Assembly: GCA_963800865.1 (NCBI GenBank)
Contig: CAWDCL010000005.1
Coordinates: 523,885-587,884, forward strand
Length of the DNA: 64,000 bases
Origin: JALOKP01 sp963800865
GTDB lineage: Bacteria; Acidobacteriota; Polarisedimenticolia; J045
Direction: 5' to 3'
The notes under the pieces are model-generated. The model did not search any database. It saw nothing but the letters and a program-made list of their open reading frames with translations, and was not told where the DNA came from. Numbering within the stretch: position 1 is the first letter of the stretch; each line of letters opens with the position of its first letter. The position numbers were made by a program, and so were the translations under genes. Positions 57,709 to 64,000 of this stretch are shown piece after piece.

Positions 57709-58239
57709 CTATTTGAGCACCATCTCCCACTCCAGTTCCGGGCCATCTTCCGGACACGTCCTCTTGTCCTTCTCGACCGGACCGAAGTAGTACTCGGGCA
57801 GGAAGCAGCCCTTCTCCGTGCAGTCGACGGGACCCCAGTCTGGCTTGTCGCCAGCCTCCCCGAGGATGGTGACATGCTTGGGCTCCCCTCGGTCACTTCT
57901 CGCCGTATAGAGGGGCTCTGTCACCTTCCCCGGCTTGCGGTCGCATCCGAACTCCGTGAACGTGACGACGGTGCCGTTCATGCGATTCCAGATATCGATG
58001 GGAATCGGCTCCCCTTTCTGGAGTCTCAGGGACGTGACCTGCTCCTGCTGGACCGTGACGTTCCACAGCGACGTCCCGCCCAGTTTTCCCTTCGTGATCC
58101 TGATCGTTGTCTTGATGATCTCCGGCCTCTCCGTTCCCGCGCAGTGCCAGAGCACGGCCATTGACCCCAGCAACAGCAGGATTCCCGCCGCCCACACCCA
58201 TCGGCTGTTCGAGCCGACCTGCGCTTCCATTCGCGTCAT
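57709..58239 (-). CDS. membrane-anchored protein, paralogue A
   Basis: The 176-residue protein has an N-terminal helix (WVWAAGILLLLGSMAVLW) and a periplasmic or extracellular domain starting IKTTIRITKGKLGGTSLWN, with five cysteines later. Start ATG 58239 follows GGGAGGGACG. The IKTTIRITKGKL stretch is nearly repeated at the start of the next gene upstream, and the matching DNA is also close, so the two arose by duplication. Function unknown. Confidence 0.6.
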   Translation of the reverse strand: MTRMEAQVGSNSRWVWAAGILLLLGSMAVLWHCAGTERPEIIKTTIRITKGKLGGTSLWNVTVQQEQVTSLRLQKGEPIPIDIWNRMNGTVVTFTEFGCDRKPGKVTEPLYTARSDRGEPKHVTILGEAGDKPDWGPVDCTEKGCFLPEYYFGPVEKDKRTCPEDGPELEWEMVLK

Positions 58240-58401
58240 CGTCCCTCCCCTGCTGGCGCGCCTCCCCAGCTGCGAAATCCCGCCCCCCACGGATGGTGCC
58301 GCGCGGCACCATCGCCAAAGCCAGTGCCCGCAGGCCCGCCGCGGAAGCCCGAAGCGGACCGCGCCGGAACCGTTCGCTGCAGCAGTGCGGCGCTGCTGCA
58401 G

Positions 58402-58818
58402 TTACAGGATGACCGTGTGGATGATCTCGACCTTGGAAGGGCCTTCGCTGTCAGGTGGGGGCGGACGCTCTCCGTTGACGGTCAGGAGATCCACGAAGAA
58501 CTCGCTGGGCAACGCGACACCGACGAACTGCTGGCCTGCCGTGATGACGTGGCCGTTCAGGGTCCACAGGAACTCGCCCGGCTTGGGTGTGTTCCACTGG
58601 CAAACGACCGCGTAGCTCGGCACCATCGTCAGCGCCATGGACGGCGGGTCGTGCAGTGGCGGTTGACCGTCAACCGCGACATCGAAGTGGGCGGACGGAC
58701 CTGCCAGGCCCTGGTTGGGGACCTGAGGATCGGTCGGCCCATACGTCACGCCATCAATGGTCCACAGCGTGTACGAGAGCTTCCCCTTCGTGATCCTGAT
58801 CGTCGTCTTGATCGCCAT
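58402..58818 (-). CDS. small protein, paralogue B
   Basis: The 138-residue protein begins MAIKTTIRITKGKLSYTLWT, sharing its opening with paralogue A but without the membrane helix or a signal peptide. It contains TIDGVTYGPTDPQV and VDGQPPLHDPPS. GGAGGGGGAG precedes the ATG. It lies between paralogue A and the kinase on the same strand; a link to the kinase is possible but unproven. I do not recognise the family. Confidence 0.6.
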   Translation of the reverse strand: MAIKTTIRITKGKLSYTLWTIDGVTYGPTDPQVPNQGLAGPSAHFDVAVDGQPPLHDPPSMALTMVPSYAVVCQWNTPKPGEFLWTLNGHVITAGQQFVGVALPSEFFVDLLTVNGERPPPPDSEGPSKVEIIHTVIL

Positions 58819-58934
58819 CTCCCCCTCCGCCTCGGCCCGCTCCCGCGGACTTGTCGGCGCATCCTACATCTGCTGAAGGGAGGTGGTTTCGCCGAATCGG
58901 CAGGGCACGCGTACAAACCTGCTGACTAGTTCCG

Positions 58935-61771
58935 TCAATTGGTAAGCGCCTTCATCGCGCTCGCCGTAACGCTTAGCCCCAGCCGATCCGCCGCCGCCGC
59001 CGTCTCCCCCGCAACCGCGCGGGCCTCGTCGTGGCGGCCCAGCGCCGCCAGCGCCTCGGCCTCCTCCGCCCGCGCGCGGACCCGGCGCACCTCGGAGAAG
59101 GTCGCCTCGCGCACCGCCTGCTGCGCCAGCTCGAGCGCCTTGTGCGCCTCGCCTGCGGTGCGCCACGCCCCGGCTTCGAGGATCGCGGCATCGACGGCGA
59201 GCGGGCGCTGACCGGTTTCCGCCGCCTCCGCCCGAAGCGCCGCCAGTCGCGCTGCGGCCTGGGCGTGCCGGCCTTCCCGCCAGAGGACGAACCCCTCGAC
59301 CAGCGAGGCCGCCTGGCCGACGGCGAGATTCCCTGGCCCCGCCGCTCGGATCGCTTCGCCGAGGTCGGCACGCGCGGCTGCGAGCTCACCCTGCGCCGCC
59401 CGCGCGTACGCGTGCGCGACCAGCGCGTATCCCTGCTGGTCGCTGTCACCGACCTCCCCCCATCCCTCGACAGCCGCGGCCAGAGGGGCGAGAGCCTCCG
59501 CGTGGCGCTCCAGCGTGACGAGCGCGTTTCCCAGCACGGCCGACGCCTCGGCACGCCCCGTGTCCGCGTCCTTCAGCTGCTCCTGCTCGGCCAGGATCCG
59601 CCGCATCGCGGAGAGCGCGGCCTCCGTTTTCCCCTGCTGGAGATCGATTTCGGCCAGGCAGAGCGATTGAGTCAGCTCGTAGCCGAGCTCGTCGTTCCGC
59701 TGCCTCGCCAGGGCGATCGTCTCTGTCGCCGTCCGGCGCGCCTCGTCGTAATCGCCAGTGACCAGCAGCATGGCCGCGAGGTTGTTCTGGGCGGAGAGAC
59801 TCAGCGAGAAGTCCCCCAGCAGCGTCGCCTGATCGACGGTCTGGCGGAGCAGCGACGCGACCTCGGCTGGACGCCCGGTTCGGATCAACGCGACCGCGTG
59901 CGAATTCAGCACCATGGCCGCCAGCGACAGGTCGCCGTGCTCCGCCGCCGCACGCTGCGCTTCGGCGAATCCCTTCAGTGCCTCCGTCAGGTGGCCCAGC
60001 ATCAGTAGCGCGCCCGCTTCCTGGTAGCGCGAGAAGGCCTCGAGAGATGGCTGCCCCCCGGCTCGGTAGAGCGCGGTCGCCTTCTGAAAGTGCTCGAGCG
60101 CCTGCGCCGGTTGCGGGTCGATCTCGAAATCGACGACGCCACGCGCGGTTTCGACCGCAGCCGTCCCGGTCGGAAGAGCGAGGCTGCGGAACGCTCCCTC
60201 GGCGGCCTCGAAGGCCGCCTCCGCTTCGGGCCGGCGCCCGGCCATGGCGAGAATGGTCCCCTTCGCCAGCAGGGCGTTCGCGTCGAGCGGCTCGCTGGCC
60301 AGTCGTCTCTCGAGCGTCGCCAGCGCTTCGTCATACTGCTTATTCCCGGCCCGGACCTCGGCGTAGGCGACCTGGATTCCCGGCGTGCCGGGATAGCGCC
60401 GGGCCAGTTCCTCGGTCGCCGCAGCGAATTCTGTGCCGTTGCCGAGGATGTACCCACGGGTCCTCTGCAGCTCGAGGCCGAGCCGGCTCTTCGGCTCGAG
60501 GTCGATCTGGCGCGCCATCCACTGCGCGTGATCGATCACCTCGCGGGCCTTACGCTCGTTTCCGGCGGTCGCCAGCGTCGACGCGCGCAGGACCTCGAAC
60601 TCGAGCAGCTTCGGGTCCTTCGCCAGCTCGCCCTCGAGCACCTCGAGCGCCTCGGGGTAGCGGCGCTCGGTGCGCAGCCGGCTCGCCCGGTCGAGCAGCT
60701 GCTGCTGGGCCGGCGTGAGCACCGGCTCGTTCCGATCGTCCTTGATGAAGCGTACTGCCATCACCGCGACCACGAGGACGGCCGCGACAGCCAGCGCCAT
60801 CGCAGCGATCCGGCTCGGCCGGCGCCACCAGGGCAGCGATGGCAGGATGCCCTCACCGCTGCCGGTCGTGCTGTACTCGGAGAGCGCCGCATCGAGTGCG
60901 GCCGCCACCTCGCCCGCATTCGCGTAGCGCCGGGCCGGGTCCTTCTCGAGGAGCCGCAGGATCACCTCGCGCAGCGGCCCGGCGTGCGCCAGCGCGGCCG
61001 GCTCGACGCCGTCCCCCGGGACCCCCGCCAGGATCGCGGCCTGGGTGTCGACCGGCGTCGCCCGGCGGAACGGGTGCACCCCCGACAGCGTCTCGTAGAG
61101 CAGGATCCCGAGCGAGAAGAGGTCGCTGCGCGGGTCGAGCCGCTCCAGCCGCAGCTGCTCGGGGGACATGTAGTTCGGCGTGCCGACCGCGACGCCGCGC
61201 CGCGTCAGGTCCTCGACCGTCTCGATCGGTCCCGTCGCCCCGGTCCAGCTGCGCCGTGAACCGTCTTCGCGATGCCGAAGTCGAGCACCTTGACGTGGCC
61301 GCTCTCCGTGATCATCACGTTGCTCGGCTTCAGGTCGCGGTGGATGATTCCGGCGGCGTGGATCCCGGCCAGCGCCTCCGCGACCTGCTGGCCCCAGCGC
61401 GCGATCGTCCGCGGGCGCCGGTCGGCGGCGGCCGCGTCCTTCAGCGACTGGCCGCGCACGAGTTCCATCACGATGTAGAGGTCTTCGCCGTCCTCGACGA
61501 CGTCGTAGACCGCTGCGACGTAGGGGTGCGTCACCGCGAGAAGATTCGCTACCTCCTGCCGGAACCGCTCGACGTCCGACCGCGCCGGCACGTGGTCGCT
61601 GGCCAGCACCTTGATCGCGACGGTCCGGCCGAGCTGGGTGTCGCGGGCGCGGAAGACCTCGCCCATGCCGCCGCGACCGATCCGCTCGATCAGTTCGTAG
61701 CGGCCGATGCGGCGGCCGATCTCCGCACCCGGCGTTCCCCCTGCGTCCGGCGGCATGAGCCTCCCGTCCAT
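58935..61771 (-). CDS. Ser/Thr protein kinase with TPR repeats, one frameshift
   Basis: Corrected, 945 residues. Kinase domain about 20-285: GRGGMGEV, AIKVL, HRDLKPSN, DFGIAK and, after the break, GTPNYMSPEQ and DLFSLGILLYE. A membrane helix (IAAMALAVAAVLVVAVMAV) near 320 is followed by about 600 residues of helical TPR-like repeats. This receptor-like layout is common in Acidobacteria. One base seems missing near 61251, just after DFGIAKTVHGA. Start 61771 is chosen over 61756, whose GGGAGG is too close. It diverges from the ABC exporter. Confidence 0.8.
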
Positions 61772-61797
61772 GGCGCGCGTCGGGCGGCGCCGAGCCG

Positions 61798-61803
61798 AGG
61801 TTA
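61798..61803 (-). promoter_or_regulatory. candidate -10 element of the kinase gene (TAACCT)
   Basis: TAACCT on the minus strand is 26 bases before the kinase ATG at 61771. Confidence 0.35.
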
Positions 61804-61819
61804 GCCCCCCCGGGGGGGC
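61804..61819. repeat. 16-bp GC-only palindrome between divergent genes
   Basis: Seven Cs followed by seven Gs, flanked by G and C, give a perfect palindrome directly upstream of the kinase -10 candidate and about 40 bases before the exporter's. It could be a regulator site or simply a long GC run. Confidence 0.5.
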
Positions 61820-61858
61820 GCGTTCAACGACACGGCGGGCGCTCCCGCGTGGTCGGGG

Positions 61859-61864
61859 TATCAT
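61859..61864 (+). promoter_or_regulatory. candidate -10 element of the ABC exporter (TATCAT), leaderless spacing
   Basis: TATCAT ends eight bases before the ATG at 61873, and no Shine-Dalgarno sequence lies between. Confidence 0.45.
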
Positions 61865-61872
61865 CCCGCCCC

Positions 61873-62850
61873 ATGTCCGTCGCCCTTTACACGAAGGACC
61901 TGCGAAAGACCTACCCGGGCAAGCCGCCGGTAGAGGCCGTTCGCGGGCTCGACCTCGAGGTCCCGGCCGGGATCACGTTCGGCCTGCTCGGTCCCAACGG
62001 AGCCGGGAAGACGACGACCGTCGAGATCCTGGAGGGGCTGCTCGAGCCGACGGCCGGCCAGGTCGAGGTGCTGGGGCTGACCTGGGCCCGCGACGCGGCC
62101 GTGCTGCGCGAGCGGATCGGCGTCTCGCTCCAGGAAACGCAGCTGGCCGAGAAGCTGACCGTAGCGGAGACGGTCTCGCTCTTCGGCTCGTTCTACAAGC
62201 GGCCGCGCGACGCGGACGAGCTGATCGAGCTGGTCGGGCTCCAGGAGAAGCGGGACGCGTGGGTCGTGAACCTCTCCGGCGGGCAGAAGCAGCGGCTGGC
62301 GGTCGCGACCGCGCTCGTCGGCGATCCCGAGCTGCTGTTCCTCGACGAGCCGACGACGGGGCTCGACCCGCAGTCGCGGCGCCAGCTCTGGGACGTGATC
62401 CGCGAGCTGCGGAGCCGCGGCCGGACGATCCTGCTGACGACGCACTACATGGACGAGGCCGAGCGGCTGTCGGACCTGGTCGCGGTCGTCGACCACGGCA
62501 AGGTCATCGCGCTCGGCTCGCCGGCGGAGCTGATCGCCACGCTGGGCGGCGAGCACGTGATCGAGTTCGCGGTCGAGAACGACGCGGGCGCGGCGAACGC
62601 CGGCGGCCTCGCTGGAAACGGCGACGCCGGGCTGCCGCTCGAGCCGCTCCGCGGTCTCCCGTCGGTGATCGGCGTGCGGACCGAGGCGGGGAGCGTACAG
62701 CTCACGGTCGGCGAGCCGCACCTGGCGATTCCGGCCCTGCTCGACCATCTCGACCGCGAGCGGCGTCCCATGACGCGGCTGACGACGCGCCACGCCAGCC
62801 TCGAGGACGTCTTCGTCAACCTGACCGGGAGGCACCTGCGCGATGGCTAG
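61873..62850 (+). CDS. ABC transporter ATP-binding protein
   Basis: The 325-residue ATPase has Walker A GPNGAGKTT near 44-52, the signature LSGGQKQRL near 137, Walker B LLFLDEPTTGLD near 155 and the switch His in LTTHYMDEAERL near 195. It resembles the ATPases of ABC-2 exporters (drug, polysaccharide or antibiotic efflux). The C-terminal 90 residues are a variable extension. The gene overlaps the permease by eight bases. Confidence 0.88.
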   Translation: MSVALYTKDLRKTYPGKPPVEAVRGLDLEVPAGITFGLLGPNGAGKTTTVEILEGLLEPTAGQVEVLGLTWARDAAVLRERIGVSLQETQLAEKLTVAETVSLFGSFYKRPRDADELIELVGLQEKRDAWVVNLSGGQKQRLAVATALVGDPELLFLDEPTTGLDPQSRRQLWDVIRELRSRGRTILLTTHYMDEAERLSDLVAVVDHGKVIALGSPAELIATLGGEHVIEFAVENDAGAANAGGLAGNGDAGLPLEPLRGLPSVIGVRTEAGSVQLTVGEPHLAIPALLDHLDRERRPMTRLTTRHASLEDVFVNLTGRHLRDG

Positions 62851-63886
62851 GCGGAGCGCGTTCGCGTCGCTGATGCTGGCGCGGCTGAAGGAGTTCATCC
62901 GCGAGCCGGAGGTCATCTTCTGGGTCTTCGGCTTCCCGGTGCTGCTGGCGGTCGCGCTGGGGATCGCCTTCCGCAACAAGCCGCCCGACCACGTCGCGGT
63001 CGGCGTCGTCGAGGTCGACGGCGCCGCACGCGTGGTCGAGACGCTGGCCGCGGCGAAGGGGTTCGACGTCGTGCGTCTCGCACCCGACGACGCCGCGCAG
63101 CGCCTGCGCATGGGAAAAGTCGCGCTGGTCGTCGTGCCGGGCGCGACGCTCGAGTACCGCTTCGACCCGACCCGTCCCGACTCGAGCCTCGCCCGGCGGA
63201 TGGTGGACGACGCCCTGCAGCGTGCCTCCGGCCGCACCGATCCGGTGACCGTCACCGAGGTCCTGGTGGCCGAGCCGGGCGCACGCTACATCGACTTCCT
63301 GATCCCGGGCCTGCTGGGCATGAACATCATGAGCGGCGGGATGTGGGGCGTCGGCTTCGCGCTGGTCGACATGCGCACCAAGAAGCTGCTCAAGCGGCTC
63401 GTCGCGACGCCGATGAAGCGCCGCGACTTCCTGGGGGCAATGATGGGCAGCCGCGGGCTGTTCGTCGTGCTCGAGATGGTGCTGATGCTCGCGCTGGGCT
63501 GGCTGGTCTTCGGGATGGTCGTGCGTGGCTCGCTCCTGGGGATCACGCTGCTGGCGGTGCTCGGCGCATTCTGCTTCGCGTCGCTGGGGCTGCTGGTCGC
63601 CAGCCGGGCGAAGAAGATCGAGACCGTGACCGGGCTGATCAACCTGGTCATGCTGCCGATGTTCGTCTTCTCGGGGATTTTCTTCTCCTCCGACCGCTTC
63701 CCGGCGATGGTCCAGCCGTTCATCAAGGCGCTGCCGCTGACGGCGCTCAACGACGCGCTGCGGGCCTCGATCCTGGAGGGGGCCGCGCTGGTCGACCCGG
63801 CGCAGCTGGCGCGGATCGGGATCCTGCTCGCCTGGGGCGGGGTGTCGTTCGTGCTCGCGATGCGCTGGTTCCGCTGGGCCTCGTAG
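62843..63886 (+). CDS. ABC-2 type permease
   Basis: The 347-residue protein has an N-terminal helix (VIFWVFGFPVLLAVALGIAF), a soluble loop of about 130 residues, then five helices with FLIPGLLGMNIMSGGMWG and MFVFSGIFFSSDRFP, the ABC-2 permease layout. It pairs with the ATPase upstream to export an unknown substrate. Its TAG stop is the TAG of a degenerate GTAGGGGC repeat. Confidence 0.85.
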   Translation: MARRSAFASLMLARLKEFIREPEVIFWVFGFPVLLAVALGIAFRNKPPDHVAVGVVEVDGAARVVETLAAAKGFDVVRLAPDDAAQRLRMGKVALVVVPGATLEYRFDPTRPDSSLARRMVDDALQRASGRTDPVTVTEVLVAEPGARYIDFLIPGLLGMNIMSGGMWGVGFALVDMRTKKLLKRLVATPMKRRDFLGAMMGSRGLFVVLEMVLMLALGWLVFGMVVRGSLLGITLLAVLGAFCFASLGLLVASRAKKIETVTGLINLVMLPMFVFSGIFFSSDRFPAMVQPFIKALPLTALNDALRASILEGAALVDPAQLARIGILLAWGGVSFVLAMRWFRWAS

Positions 63887-63915
63887 GGGCCGCCTTACCG
63901 GCTCACGGCCGCCTC
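63883..63915 (+). repeat. degenerate copy of the GTAGGGGC palindromic repeat
   Basis: GTAGGGGCCGCC is followed by a scrambled second half ending GGCCGCC. It lies at the end of the permease gene and supplies its stop codon. Confidence 0.45.
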
Positions 63916-63935
63916 GCGCGCCTCCTTTCCGGGAC

Positions 63936-63941
63936 TATCCT
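63936..63941 (+). promoter_or_regulatory. candidate -10 element (TATCCT), leaderless spacing
   Basis: TATCCT ends seven bases before the ATG at 63949. Confidence 0.4.
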
Positions 63942-63948
63942 CCGGCGC

Positions 63949-64000
63949 ATGGGGAAGGTGAGCAGCGTCCTCGTGCCGTTGGCGGTCGTCCTTGTCGGGG
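63949..64000 (+). CDS. N-terminal start of a gene cut by the window edge (partial)
   Basis: The frame reads MGKVSSVLVPLAVVLVG and stays open to the end of the window. The hydrophobic run looks like a signal peptide or membrane helix. A TANNNT element seven bases upstream supports the start. Identity cannot be told. Confidence 0.5.
   Translation, partial: MGKVSSVLVPLAVVLVG

Overview
The window is a 64 kb piece of a very GC-rich (around 70%) bacterial chromosome. I see no rRNA, tRNA, CRISPR array or phage genes. The gene content fits a soil or sediment member of the Acidobacteriota or a nearby phylum: a Ser/Thr kinase fused to TPR repeats, secreted multi-domain peptidases, a DUF6599-like lipoprotein beside a Tat-exported DUF362-like protein, and pathways for hydroxyproline and phenylalanine/tyrosine breakdown. 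That assignment is inference from gene content only.

Layout. 1-6.8 kb: small envelope proteins, a fatty acid desaturase, a ferredoxin-NADP reductase, a CstA transporter and a membrane-anchored sulfatase-fold enzyme. 6.9-14.5 kb: a glycosyltransferase, then a tightly overlapping operon for trans-4-hydroxy-L-proline catabolism (epimerase, FAD oxidoreductase, [2Fe-2S]/FAD dehydrogenase subunit, DapA-like deaminase, ketoglutarate semialdehyde dehydrogenase). 14.5-18.4 kb: GTP-dependent PEP carboxykinase, a class D beta-lactamase and an M24 peptidase. 18.4-26.7 kb: a complete kdpFABC-kdpDE potassium uptake and sensing locus, with a 54-residue membrane protein at its head and phased 11-bp repeats upstream. 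26.7-34.5 kb: poorly known envelope proteins, a decayed vapBC pair, a broken outer-membrane barrel gene and an OmpA-domain protein. 34.5-35.9 kb: a 1400-bp insertion sequence with 22-bp terminal inverted repeats. 35.9-39.6 kb: an oxidative-stress block (Fur/PerR-like regulator, dihaem peroxidase, Tat-exported metallophosphoesterase, monohaem cytochrome c, AhpD-like protein) with a 7-1-7 palindrome in its control region. 39.7-45.7 kb: free methionine-R-sulfoxide reductase and phenylalanine/tyrosine catabolism (Phe hydroxylase, HPPD, homogentisate dioxygenase, acyl-CoA synthetase-like protein). 45.7-58.9 kb: a GT-C membrane protein, a metal-binding lipoprotein, a large M36-like secreted peptidase, a PEBP protein, an M29 aminopeptidase, a mazEF pair, a secreted SGNH hydrolase and two small paralogues. 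58.9-64 kb: the kinase-TPR protein divergent from an ABC exporter.

Two features recur across the window. First, many well-conserved genes are interrupted by single-base frameshifts (hydroxyproline epimerase, pckG, kdpA, kdpB twice, kdpD, kdpE, the M36 peptidase, the SGNH hydrolase, the kinase and others). Correcting one base at each site restores full-length proteins with the expected motifs, so I annotate them as single genes and suspect sequence error. Second, a TANNNT hexamer precedes many start codons, sometimes by only 6-8 bases, which suggests that leaderless transcripts are common. A dispersed 26-bp palindromic repeat, starting GTAGGGGC and ending in GCCC, lies just downstream of at least four genes.
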